Part shown: positions 25,880 through 36,409 of the stretch, piece by piece
Numbering within the stretch: position 1 is the first letter of the stretch
Layout: the number at the start of each line of letters is the position of its first letter
Source: Clarkia xantiana subsp. parviflora
Taxonomy: Eukaryota > Streptophyta > Magnoliopsida > Myrtales > Onagraceae
DNA: 64,000 bases
NCBI GenBank assembly: GCA_036873135.1
Contig: JAPTYO010000004.1
Coordinates: 2,042,322-2,106,321 of the forward strand
Direction of reading: 5' to 3'
Program-made: the position numbers and the translations under genes
Notes under the pieces: model-generated
What the model was told of the DNA's origin: nothing
What the model saw: the letters and a program-made list of their open reading frames with translations, nothing else
Databases searched by the model: none

Positions 25880-26400
25880 ATATATAACTGTATTTTTTTT
25901 TGGAAAAAATTATATAAAATATACAATATGTATGAAAAAATGATTTTTAGTACCTACGTATTTTAAGATGTACAACATATTGTAAAACATTAATAATTAT
26001 TACTTTTTTCAATCAATTTCTACAAAATTGTAGTTAAATATATTTCAAATATACAAAACTAACTGAGTATTTTTTAAAATATCACAAGTAAAGCACCAAT
26101 GACGTATACAAATGTTACAATTTAGTCAAATCGGACAAGAATCGACTAGGGATCAATTAAGTCTCAATCAAATCGGGACACGATCGTAATACTAGTATAG
26201 GTTATTATGTCTTTGTTTTGATATCTAGAAAAGTACTCGATTTATTTTTTAATTTACAGTGTATTTTAGGGCAGTTTTAGACAGATAATTAAACGAGGTA
26301 CCAATTACCATTTTTTGAAACATACATTTTAAAACATGTTAGTAGTAAAATCCAATTTTTCAAACATATTATATGATTTACATCATTTTCATTTTTCTTA
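25880..26400. repeat. Dispersed AT-rich repeat, copy 1
   Basis: Shares ordered blocks with 47590-48105: ATACAAATGTTACAATT, TAGTCAAATC/TAAGTCTCAA, CGACTAGGGATCAATTAA (inverted in the other copy as TTAATTGATCCCTAGTCGAT) and GTACCAATTACCATTTTT. The ends resemble inverted repeats (TAAAATGTA/TACATTTTA words), suggesting an old MITE. Confidence 0.45.
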
Positions 26401-26719
26401 TTAATTGGTCTCCCGTAGGAAATTATATTAGATTAACTACAATTTATAGTCAATCGCAAAAAAAAAAAAACTACAATTTATAGTTTATTAAAGAGCTAAT
26501 TAATAAAAAATTATAACCATACTTTTCAAGTTAAAAGCTAATGGTTTGATTTAGGTTTTATAAATAATATTAAGGTCTTATAAAATAATAATGAGACCTC
26601 AGTGTTACGCACAAAATAATGAAAATCTTATACTAAAGATAATAGGGATAGGGATTGGGATGTGTTTTCTTTCATGAATAAATCTAAAATCTCAATAAAA
26701 TCCTTAAGGGTTGAGTTTA

Positions 26720-26772
26720 TAACCAGATTCGTGGCGAATCTGCCACGAATCTGGTTATACTCAGTTCAATGC
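26720..26772. repeat. Perfect 18-bp inverted repeat
   Basis: TATAACCAGATTCGTGGC and its exact complement are separated by six bases. It could form a cruciform or a short RNA hairpin. No promoter or gene end that it would serve was found. Confidence 0.85.
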
Positions 26773-27149
26773 TCGGTTTGCTGCCTAGTTCCATCGATCT
26801 GAAACCTGTTCTGTTCTGAAGTTTTGCCCTGCTGGTTGGAGGCTCTCTGGCGACGTCATTCCCTTTCCGGCGACGTCATTCCCTCTCCGGAGACCTCGTC
26901 TCCGGCGAATTCGTCCCAAATGACCCGTCCGACATTGGTCCACTGATCTCTTTCTGACGACCGCCACCCAGCTTCTGATTTCTGCTGCGTTGATACATGC
27001 TGCCCGTCTCTGTTGCAGCTGACCTCGACATCACCAGTCGACCACCAAAATCCTGTCGCTGGTATGCCGCTAATCCTTCGCTGGTACGCCAATGATCCGT
27101 CAAACATCAGCTCACAATTTGATAATTAACCAAAAAATTAACAGATTTT

Positions 27150-28410
27150 GCGGAATTAGAGGAGCTTAGTCGAGGACAACAGATTTTGTGTCTCGGTGCA
27201 CTTTCGACAGGTCCAAGACGAGGTAAAGATTATTGTCTTGGTTTCTTTTTTACTTGTGTTATGTTTAGGGTAATTTGTTCGATCGTCATAGAGAGAATAT
27301 TTGTTTTGCAGGACCTAACTTTACTGCAAGATAAGGTGAAATGTATCATAGAAAAATGGGTCAATAACCTGGGAGAGGTCTGAAGTTTGGCCCTTGTTAA
27401 TTTGAGAGGTCTGAAGATTGAAATGGTGATAACTGAGGTCTGAAGTTTGGATTTTGTAATTTTTAGGTTTTCCGTCCAAATTTTCTGTCAAATATAACAG
27501 AACCGTGTGAAATGTCAAAAATACCCTTTTGTAATATTTGAATTAATAAAAAGTTTAATTAATATAAAGATGAAATGACAAAAATACCTCTGTCCATAAT
27601 TTAAACCTAATCCAACTCCGGCCACCACCACGGCTCCAGCCGGCCACCACCCACTCCGGCGACCACCACTCACAACTCTGACGACCGCCACCCAACTCCG
27701 ACGACCGCCACCACGGACCCAATTGGGCCCAAATCGGAGCCACCGGCCCCGATTGGGCCCAAATCGGAGCCACAGAGCTCCGATCGGAGCTTTGTGGCTC
27801 CGATTTGGGCCCAATCGGGGCCGGTGGCTCCGATTTGAGCCGTGGTGGCGGTCGTCGGTGTTGGGTGGCGGTCGTCGGAATTGTGAGTGGTGGTCGCCGA
27901 AGTTGGGTGGTGGCCGGCCGGAGCCGTGGTGGTGGCTGGAGTTGGGTGGTGGCCTTAAGGGCATTTTCGTCTTTTCATTCAATCATGTGAGATGCAAGAA
28001 GGGTATTTTTGGAATTTTATTTTATTTCTGGTCACATGCAATGCACATGACCAACTTCCGTCAGATTTAACGGAAAAAACTAACGGAGACCTCTATTATC
28101 TACAAGTCCAAACTTCAGACCTCAGTTATCACCATTTCAATCTTCAGACCTCTCAAATTAACAAGGGTCAAACTTCAGACCTCTCCCAGGTTATTGACCC
28201 TAGAAAAATACCAAGATTTCCATTTAACTTGGGGCAAAAAGGTAAATTTCGTGTTTCGTACGATCGAGTTAAGTGATTTGGTCGATCGTCGATGTTTGTA
28301 AAAAAACCATGCAGGTAATGGAGATCCGACCGTCTGTATAGTGGAACAAAGGCCATGCCCTAGAGTACCTTCTCGATACGCTAGGGTTTGACAACCGTTA
28401 TACCCAGTAA
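27150..28410 (+). pseudogene. Trehalose-6-phosphate phosphatase (TPP) fragment, disrupted
   Basis: Three exon remnants of a plant TPP, the HAD-type enzyme that dephosphorylates trehalose-6-phosphate. Piece 1 ends at 27222 and reads VEDNRFCVSVHFRQVQDE, matching the conserved VSVHFR block. Piece 2, 27312-27357 plus 28210-28241, reads DLTLLQDKVKCIIEK, then YQDFHLTWGKK. Piece 3 from 28315 reads VMEIRPSV, a TAG stop at 28339, then WNKGHALEYLLDTLGFDN. Introns between pieces keep GT/AG borders. Defects: a foldback element (27358-28200) inside piece 2; the TAG; a probable one-base loss at about 27167 (GGAGCTTAGTCGAG, where the family has GA-Lys-VE); no catalytic DGT region upstream; no GDDRTDED region downstream, with homology ending near 28400. 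The aspartate before the motif III lysine is asparagine here. It is too broken to encode an enzyme. It converges on the PTB gene 3' end. Confidence 0.8.
27358..28200. mobile_element. 843-bp Mutator-type foldback inserted in the TPP exon
   Basis: Starts GGGTCAATAACCTGGGAGAG and ends CTCTCCCAGGTTATTGACCC, with perfect 9-bp duplications TAGAAAAAT at 27349-27357 and 28201-28209. The two halves are complementary along nearly the whole length: an outer arm of about 100 bp, then GC-rich arms of GGTGGTGGCCGGCCGGAG type. The palindrome centre is at about 27780 (CAGAGCTCCGATCGGAGCTTTGTGG). It would fold into one long hairpin. The several long frames inside are by-products of the low-complexity core. 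Confidence 0.92.
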
Positions 28411-28623
28411 TTTGAAGGGGTATAGCAGTCGCATAGTCAAGTATTGATCGGATTTGGGTTTGGGTTTGTTATTGGTTTTCTGTTTTGTGAAGATAATATA
28501 AGGTAAAGACATGGTAGTTTGTTTTGATTGCGATAATTAAGCTCATATAGTGTGATTGCCACAATCTTCACAACATAAACTGCAGAATTTGCAAGCTCTA
28601 GCAAACAATTGAAAAAAAGTGCA

Positions 28624-31600
28624 TTATTGAGGACCATAAGGTGGTCTGGGTCCACCATGTTGTGGAGGTAAGCCACCTGGGTTCGGTCCCTGCATCATCC
28701 CTGGACCCATTTGGTAAGGTGTGGTCCCTTGAGGTGGTCTGTAAGGGCTCCCACAATAGACTTGCATCGGCATGGATTGCGGGCCCGGTGAACCCCACCC
28801 TGGCTGCTGCTGCTGCTGCACCATCATGGGTTGTTGTTGCTGCCCAGAAGAAGTGGGGTAACCGTGACCATTGTTCATGCTGTACTGAGTGGGACCCGCC
28901 CCTGAAACGGGTTGCTGCCCGAGGATAGATGGCTGGCTAGGCGCTACAACCAATGGAGTGCTCGGGATGGTGTAATCTCTGCTTCGATCGTTGTTCACCT
29001 GAAGAAAAACATGAAATTTACCATCCATCTCAAAAATTGTTCATTTTTTGGCTGACTTGTCAAACTTGAAGCATCTACAGCCAATGCAGTAAAAATTCAG
29101 CACTAATTACCTTAATGCTGAGATCGGTATGGCGAGAATACGAAAGATGAAGCTTGCAAAACCCTCCATCGTATATGCTGTGCCCCTCTAAGGCCTCCCT
29201 TGCTACTACAGCCGTTTGAACATCTGCGTATTCGATTGGTCCATTTTTCTCATGCTTACAAATTCCAATAATATAAAGATCTAAGCAAAAACAAGTAGTA
29301 ATTCCATGTTGAAAGTATTACCAGGGTACTGAATCAGAGCTTGAAGTGTTCCATTCTTATCAAACATGGCAATTTTCTGTACGGTTCCAAATGTAGAGAA
29401 CACCTGTGACAACATTCAACCACGTCTTCTTCCTTAAGCCTGAATAACAAATAAGAAATAGTCCTATAGGATAGTTGCTAATGTAGATACCATGTGAAGA
29501 ACGTCAAGAGTGACAGCATACTGCATGTTCTCGATTGATGCAAGAAGCACGTTGCTCTCTGCTTCTAATTTCTTTCCATCAAGACCGACGGTCATCTGTA
29601 AATGATTGCGGGATTTTCCAAGTTCAGCAAGATTAACCATTATACACCAAATTCACGTGTCCAAAAAACTTATGCCAGGGTTCTCTAAGGAAATGGCTTA
29701 GCGCAGAATTGAAAGATGTGATTTGCAAGATACAGGTGAATACCAACACGTCACTTTAAATTATTTACCTGACCATTTGCATCTATTGCTGATGGCGCAA
29801 CAGGAAGGTAAGGATTTGTGTAGTCCCTGAAGGTTCAAAATGGAAACTATCAAATGGTAGAAGAATAAAGAAGAGTTGAAGCCACTTCAAACCAGAAAAG
29901 ATTTGCGACTTGCAAAGTACATTTTGCTAAGAGTACAAATCGTGCAAGAAAGTTTGTTAAATAAAAATCTTACATACCTGCTCCTGTGGCTCTGGAATTT
30001 CACACTTAGATCTGTGTGTGCAGAATATGTAATCCTGAGGGTACATGGCTGCATTTCCGGAATCAAGTAGCTAGTTTCCAGGACATAAAAGTCAGCAACC
30101 AATAAAAGGAGGAACTCGATATCATTTTAGTTTTGTATAAATTTAAAAAGAAGTGTTAGATACATTTGATGAAGATTTCTCTGATGTTACTCACGCAACA
30201 GAGAACATGCTCAGGAAAAAGGAAAAAGAAAAAGGACAGACACCTTGGAATGAATCGTCCATCAAGAGCATTTTTTGCTGAACCAGCTGTCTCGGAATCA
30301 GAAAATTGGACGAGTGCCTAATCAAAATTAGCAAACCACAGTTACTATCATGAGTTAATGGGCTGAAAGGAAAAGATAACAAGAGCTATGGGTACTAATA
30401 GACCTGAAATCCAGCTGTCTTCTCAAAAGTTGTAATTTTATGAACAAAGCCAAAGGCAGAAAACACCTGCATTCAGAGTAACAAAATTCAAATCAGAAAC
30501 TGGGCTAGTTCTAATAAAAGCAAAAAATCCAATAAAATTAAATATTGAAAATGAAGGTAACTGTGATTTAAAAAATAAATAAATAAAAAAAAAGGTGAGG
30601 GAACTTAATCTTGACTAGCAAATTTTCTCCACTAGTTTGGGAATAAATTCAATTGCATGATGGAGAAAGCTTTCAATCATACAAGCTATGACTAATGTAT
30701 GTCATCAAGTGCTTCCCTAGGGAGCCCTTAACATAAGTAGCGTGCCGGCTAGATGTTAATTACCCCAGAACATCAAGAAGTACAAAAAATTCCATACAAT
30801 GCACATGTTGAAGGAACTCATATTTGAGATATTTGTATTTTTATAACATCGACAATGAAAAAAATTTATACTTAAAAAAATCTAAGAGATTGTCGGGGAC
30901 TTTGAGCTGCTGCAGAATAAAGAAAATGCTAATTCTTTGGTAATCTTTCCTAGTCCCTTCTCATAGAAATCTTCTCAACATTCTATTTATGTTATTAAAG
31001 CTCATAATATGTCAATAAAAAATAAAAGGGAAAATTCTGTAAGCTAATAAGAAAATACAAGGTTCAAACTCTAAAGATCTCAATGGATTGGTAGCACCAG
31101 AAAAGAAATACATCAATTTTTACAACATATTATTACTGTATGTTCCTGCATACAGCAAGCCAAACCATAGTATTTTCCTTTATGCAAGAGCAGCAACATT
31201 AAAAAAATCCTTAACTGCTACGAAAACTAAGACCCCACGAGTATGCATTAGCACAAATGGTAAAAAAGCTAAAAAGAGAGGAAATGTCCTAATATCTATC
31301 TCAAAAGAAAAGGTAGGGAGAGGAAGGTGTGGAGGGAGAGTAGGAAAGAAAGAGGCAAGGTTAGGAAAGGAGAACGAAGACAAACACAGATATGCTCTTT
31401 CTCCCGATGTACTAAGCTGCCATCGAAGCTATTCCTTTGACATGGGCCTGCTAATCCATCGACATTCATGTCAAAGAAACTTGATCATGAAAAACTCAAC
31501 CCAATCTACAACTTAATAGTGACATCCTCAGATTGGAGTTTACCTATCATTTCTGAAAAAGAAACTCGGGGGAAGTACTCACCAAATGTAAAACATCAAT

Positions 31601-32053
31601 GCTGACAAGCCGTGCATCTGGTCCCTCAATTGTCACCAGCAAAACATTCCCAGCAACATCAGCAGTGGTTTTATTGTTCACTATCTCCTGCCTATTTGAA
31701 TACTGCAGGTAAACAGTTTTCCCACGAACTTGGGCAGGCTCTGAAGATGATGCATAATATGATATCATCGCAATAGCTTGATTTAGATCAGCCTGAAGAA
31801 CCAAAATAAAATAATATAAGGAGAAAGCGCAGTAAGAATCATTGGATCCCTGATTAATGGAACTCACAAATTCAATGAAGGCCTGATTCTTGTTTGCTCC
31901 CACATTGCATTTAGTGTTGATAACTTTTCCAAATGGCTTCCCCAGCTCAATTAGCTCCTCTTCAGTGCATTCCCAAGGTAAATTCCTCAAATGGAGCACC
32001 TTTGAAGGAGGTTGTGTGTAACGAAACTGCGGCTGACTTGAAACGGATGACAT
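28624..32053 (-). CDS. Polypyrimidine tract-binding protein (plant PTB1/PTB2 type)
   Basis: An RNA-binding splicing and mRNA regulator binding CU-rich tracts through RRMs. Ten exons, read downward: 32053-31868, 31792-31583, 30466-30404, 30317-30244, 30070-29978, 29826-29769, 29595-29491, 29403-29322, 29223-29111 and 28998-28624. All have GT/AG borders and join in frame to 452 residues. RRM1 is about 18-97 (KVLHLRNLPWECTEEEL), RRM2 about 112-192 (NVLLVTIEGPDARLVSIDVL) and RRM3 about 243-328 (NVLLASIENMQYAVTLDVLH). The linkers hold YSAHTDLSVKFQSHRSR, and YSRHTDLSIK then NNDRSRDYT, both family hallmarks. The tail 345-452 is rich in Gln, Pro and Gly. The ATG at 32053 gives the family N-terminus MSSVSSQPQFRYTQPP. 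The 1116-bp intron 2 carries a long pyrimidine-rich tract. Function as a specific splicing repressor is inferred from the family. Confidence 0.93.
31255..31400 (-). promoter_or_regulatory. Pyrimidine-rich tract in PTB intron 2
   Basis: On the transcribed strand this roughly 140-nt stretch is mostly C and T, including TTCTCCTTTCCTAACC, CCTCTTTCTTTCCTACTCTC and CTTCCTCTCCCTACCTTTTC. It begins about 180 nt downstream of the intron donor. PTB proteins bind such UCUU and CUCUCU words, and plant PTB genes are known to regulate their own splicing. That this tract mediates it here is inference. Confidence 0.5.
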
Positions 32054-32830
32054 CTCAACAAAACCACACAAATTACCAAATCCGAGGGCTGAGACTCCAC
32101 AGAATTCAATCTATAGAACAAGTTGTGCATGAAACACTTTCACTTCGTTATTTCCGAGCAATCATTATGCATCAAAACAACAGCAACAGGATGCCAACTT
32201 TTCTTTAAAGATCATATCATTTTCAATTCCACACATATGGACATCCACTAACGTATTCAGACACTCATACATCATTCAAATCACGCAGGAAGCGCCTAGT
32301 CGAGTATTGGATGAATCAATCTTCGAAATTAAACATTACAGCCAAGAAAAACCGCAAAAAACCAACAACATAGTATCCATCAGACATCCGACTGTTTAAC
32401 GATCAAATCATACGAACAGCCAAAGCTAATGTGCATAAGATTCATGAAAGAACAACTACTATAGACAAACAGAAACGTCGGAGACACTGGTCTGTGTCAT
32501 AAGAATGAGAACCAAAACTATCTGCACAATGAAATTGCGACGGGAACTGTTACCTGCGATGGAAGGGAGGAGGCCTAGGTAGAGGAGATAGCTGACAATG
32601 TTCACCGGAGACGAAGAGGATACTGTAAAGAGGGATGGAGGCAATCGCGAAGATCTTCTCTACCACGCTGGAGACAGAAGACGCGCCCGATAAGGACGAA
32701 CCTCCAATCTTCCATGCCAGAGCAAGGAGGCTTCAGCAAATCGTCAGAGGGGATGGAGCATTCATTGTGGCCCACGAATAATTATTATTGCTTGGCCCAA
32801 CTGTAGTCAATGGTGTTGGGCTTGGGCACA
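32054..32830 (-). promoter_or_regulatory. PTB promoter and leader with probable 5' UTR intron
   Basis: Read on the minus strand, site II-type words (TGGGCC or TGGGCT in either orientation) cluster at 32768-32827, as in many plant housekeeping and translation genes. A leader exon probably ends at 32554 (ATCGCAG followed by GTAACA). The acceptor lies just before the ATG (TTTTGTTGAG directly abutting it) or at the CTCAG near 32085. An ATG at 32715 opens a 37-codon upstream frame ending at 32602, if the transcript starts above it. Confidence 0.5.
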
Positions 32831-32866
32831 TAATGTAAATTATCAATAGAGAATAAGTATCAAATT

Positions 32867-32891
32867 CCCCCCCCCCCCCCCCCCCCCCCCC
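32867..32891. repeat. 25-base poly-C run
   Basis: Twenty-five consecutive C on the plus strand (G on the PTB sense strand), about 40 bp upstream of the site II cluster. Such runs can form i-motif or G-quadruplex structures and mutate readily. The length may be affected by sequencing error. Confidence 0.85.
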
Positions 32892-32962
32892 TGCAAAAGC
32901 AAACAATCAAATTTTTCTTTTGGCTCGAACATCACCACCTGATGCGTGGAACTTCGATTTTT

Positions 32963-35016
32963 TTTTTTAACCGATATTAGCTTATATGAACAATCAAATA
33001 CAAATATAGTTTATAAATAAATAATTAATTATAAATTTAGGTCTGATCGAGATTTAATCTCAGCCAACAATATAAAGAATTAATCCGAGATGTGAAATCG
33101 CGGTTAAAATTAACCGAGATTTTACATCTCAGTCAATGGAAAATATTTTCCCTTTCACTGAATTATTTTTTGGCCGAGATATCAGTTTTGAGAATTATTT
33201 TTTATTTTTTTCAATTTTTTCTATATAAAAATAAATATATGTTGGCCATTGGAATTTAGTTTAAGCCCAAATAAAATGGTGAATGGCAATTTGTTTTGCC
33301 AAGGTATGTATGAGTATTATATAATACCACACTGGGCAAGAATTCGTATTTTGTCTAGTTTATATTGAACTAGACATGTTACAGGAGTAACAAGTTTTTA
33401 GATGGAAGGCTCTATCCACGCGCGCAGAGGGTGCAGTCGAGTGGATTGAATACCCACCCCGGTAAGTTTGGCTTGTGTGCGAGCCCGCAACGTGCGTATG
33501 ACGAATGTCGGTCCCTGAAATTTCAAAAATTGTAAATTGATCCCTCAACTTTTGTGTTGTGCAGTTTTGACCCTGATATTTGCCAACAATATAAAACATT
33601 ATGGGGTACGGGACCCAAAAATCCAAATTGCTCCAAAAAAATTAAAACAAATTACAGAATGTTGTTTGGCAAAAAAAAACAGAATGTTAACTACATTATA
33701 AAATTATTAAATTTCGAGTTTCGTTGCATTTTGAGTTGTAAATAATCGGCAATCTTCCGTCAAAGTTCAAACAGTAATCGACGTTAAAACGTAATTTTTG
33801 AAAAATTCTTATAAATTCTACCGGACTCTAAATTCGACGTTGTTTACGCCATTGGGTTTCTTTACAAATTCAAAGTTCATAGTAAAATTTTCTTATTTGT
33901 TAAGAAGTACATAAAAAAAAAATGAAAAATTGGCCAAAGTAGAGCGTTTTAGGGGGGAGGGGGGTCGAACAACATTATGGGACGAAAACCTTAAAATTCA
34001 AACAGCATAAGGTTTTCACCCCATAATGTTGTTCGACCCCCCCCCCCCCCCCCCAAAAAAAACGCTCTACTTTGGCCAAATTTTGTTTTTTTGGTACATC
34101 TTTAAAAAATAAGAAAATTTACCTATGAATTATGAGTTTGTAAAGAAACCCAACAGCGTAAACGACGTCGAATTTGGAGTCCGTTGAACTTTTACGAATT
34201 TGTCCAAATTTACGTTTTTAAAGTCGATTACTGTTTGAATTTTGACGGAAGATTGCCGATTATCTAGAACTCCAAATGCAACGAAACTCAAAATTTAATC
34301 ATTTTATAATGTAGTTAACATTCTTTAATTTTTTTTTTTTTTTTTTTTGGAGTAGTTCGAATTTTAAGGTTTTCATCCCATAATATTGTTCGATCACCCC
34401 CTAAAACGCTCTACTTAGCCAAATTTCAATTTTTGGTACATCTTTAAAAAAATAAGAAAATTTTACAGTGAATTCTGAGTTTGTAAAGAAACCCAACGAC
34501 GTTGGACTTGGAGTCCTTTAGAATTTATACGAATTTATCCAAAATTACGTTTTTAACTCCGATTACTATTTGAACTTTGACAGAAGATTGTCGATTATCC
34601 ACAACTCCAAAAGTAACAAAACTCGAAAATTTAATCATTTTATACTGTAATTCATTCTGTAATTTTTTAAATTTTTTTAGAGTCATTCGAATTTTCGGGT
34701 CATGCACCCCATAATGCTATATATTTATATAGAAAAAAAAATTAAAAATTAACTCTCAAAACTGACATCTAGGCCAAGGGAAAATATATTTTTCCCTTGG
34801 CCGAGATGACATCTCGGTGAAGGGAAAATATTATTTTTCCCTTGGTCGAGATGTGAAATCTCGGTTAAAATCTTAACCGAAATTTCACATCTCAATTTAA
34901 TTCTTTTTGTTGTTGGTCGAGATTTGATACATCGGCCAGGCCTAAATTTGTATTTAATTGTTCATGCAGCCTATATTTGTATTTGATTATTCATATAGGC
35001 CTACATCGGTCAAAAA
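32963..35016. mobile_element. 2-kb composite palindromic (foldback) element
   Basis: The outer arms 32963-33260 and 34740-35016 are inverted copies (AACCGATATTAGCTTATATG versus CATATAGGCCTACATCGGTC; both contain GAGATGTGAAAT and GGTTAAAAT). Inside, a unit of about 350 bp occurs inverted at about 33640-33985 and direct at about 34015-34340 and 34355-34715. It is recognised by GGCCAAAGTAGAGCGTTTT or its complement, GTAAAGAAACCCAAC and GAAGATTGCCGATTATC. The inner axis is near 34000, with G-run and C-run arms. The spacer 33270-33560 is unrelated sequence. No transposase and no clear TSD were found. Confidence 0.7.
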
Positions 35017-35119
35017 CTTTGAATCTTCTTTATTATTATAATAATCTCTTTTATCACTCTCTTTGTGGCCTCACAGCCCAAACCTTTATTGAATGGCACA
35101 AGATATGTTTATTTATGTG

Positions 35120-35672
35120 TTAATTAGCCAATGCACCTATACGTTTCTGCATGTTGCTGAATGCACCACACATGTAAGCGAATGCACCAATACGTTTTGT
35201 TTTGTTGGTGAATGCACCTGAAGCTCTAATATGGTTAGTTAAATACTTATGCGCCACATATGCACCTGAATGCACCCACGACAACCAACCACCGCGACGA
35301 CGACCAGTCACCTTGATGGGCGAGTAGTAGACGACCAGCCACCAAAATACAGGACAACGCAATGAAGACGAGAAGCGATACAAAGAAGCGTGTCTGCAGC
35401 GGTATAGGTTTAGGGTAATTAATTTCATCACGACCGTGGAAGATGAGGATGAAGAGTATATCTGTCATTAGCAAAATCATTTATTTTTTTAATTTAAAAA
35501 TATTTGCATGTGAGTAGCACGTGAATAACTAACAACAAAAATAAACATAACTTAGACGAAAGGTGTATTGAGCAACAAAGCAGTTCATGTCAGTGCATTT
35601 AGCAACACGAAAAAACATATGAGTGCATTTGGCAACATAACTAAAACATGTGGGTGCAGTTGGCTAATAAAC
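35120..35672. mobile_element. Possible MITE with TGCACC-rich inverted ends
   Basis: The left end TTAGCCAATGCACC and right end GGTGCAGTTGGCTAA are near-complementary. Subterminal words (TTGCTGAATGCAC on the left, GTGCATTTGGCAAC on the right) continue the symmetry. The GC-richer centre has no recognised frame and the TSD is not resolved. Confidence 0.5.
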
Positions 35673-35763
35673 CATTAATTTATTGATTCTTGGGCCCAGT
35701 AGCTATTTTCGGCCGGAGCCCAATAAGTTCAACGGCCCACTTACAGAAAAGAACATCAATATC

Positions 35764-35885
35764 GTCAACCATGTAATATGGTGTGGTGGTTCAGCGTCTT
35801 ATTCCTTAACCATATGTCAGAGGTTCAATCCCCGCTAGGGACCATGTGAATGAAAAAATATTCATGGCCAACACCATACCCCTTG
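35764..35885 (+). mobile_element. SINE-like repeat with tRNA-type B box
   Basis: TGGTGTGGTGGTTCAGCG could be an A-box region. GGTTCAATCCC, 40 bp on, matches the RNA polymerase III B-box consensus. CATGGCCAACACCATACCCC follows, the start of the 3' segment seen elsewhere. This is the best-preserved 5' end of the family in the window. Confidence 0.6.
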
Positions 35886-36409
35886 CAAATACAGTTTCAA
35901 ATTTCAAAAGTATATAATTATATATTTAATAAATAAATACATTCTATAAATAAATATTCAATAAATATAGCGAACTCAAATTTTTATTTTCATATTCGGA
36001 AATGTTTAAATAAATATAATAATATCCAAGATAATTAAATCAGAAACCTCTTAAAAGTAATAAATATTAAATTATACTATACTAGATATTAATCTCGTTC
36101 TCGTGCACCACACTGATAAAAAAAAAAAAAATATTTTTATAATCAAAGGAAAAAAATGGAGATAACCTATAAGTACATGCATTTGGCCTTTTAGGTTTGA
36201 AATATATATGTTAATATAGGTTTCTTAGTAACTAAGATTGGTTGGACCAACATCTAAAACAAGTGTACTCCCGGGGTATCCTGACTTAAACCCTCATTGG
36301 GGAGGGCTTTATCTGACAATTTGCAAAGAACCAGATTGTCAGCTAGAAAACATCGTAGCACTATCTGACATTTTGCAAGTACTTTTCCAGATTGAAGTTT
36401 CCTTTGAGC

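Larger units (their letters stand above)
25381..27140. other. Intergenic region
   Basis: 25880-26400 is one copy of a dispersed AT-rich repeat, given separately. 26400-26720 is AT-rich with nothing recognised. 26731-26772 contains a perfect 18-bp-arm palindrome. 26800-27100 is GC-richer and contains CTCTGGCGACGTCATTCCCT repeated with TTTCCGGCGACGTCATTCCC. It opens frames on both strands but matches no family I recognise; it may be a retroelement leader or other degraded sequence next to the TPP relic. Confidence 0.55.

Noticed and set aside
27515..28070. Long overlapping frames on both strands (up to 155 codons)
   Set aside because: They are the GC-rich palindromic core of a foldback element; glycine-, proline- and tryptophan-rich repeats on both strands result from base composition.
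31547..31582. Read-through of PTB exon 2 into the intron
   Set aside because: A consensus GTGAGT donor lies at 31582, and the next family-conserved residues are found in the exon at 30466.
35764..35885. Possible tRNA gene because of the B box
   Set aside because: No cloverleaf or acceptor stem can be formed, and diverged copies elsewhere show it is a SINE-like repeat.
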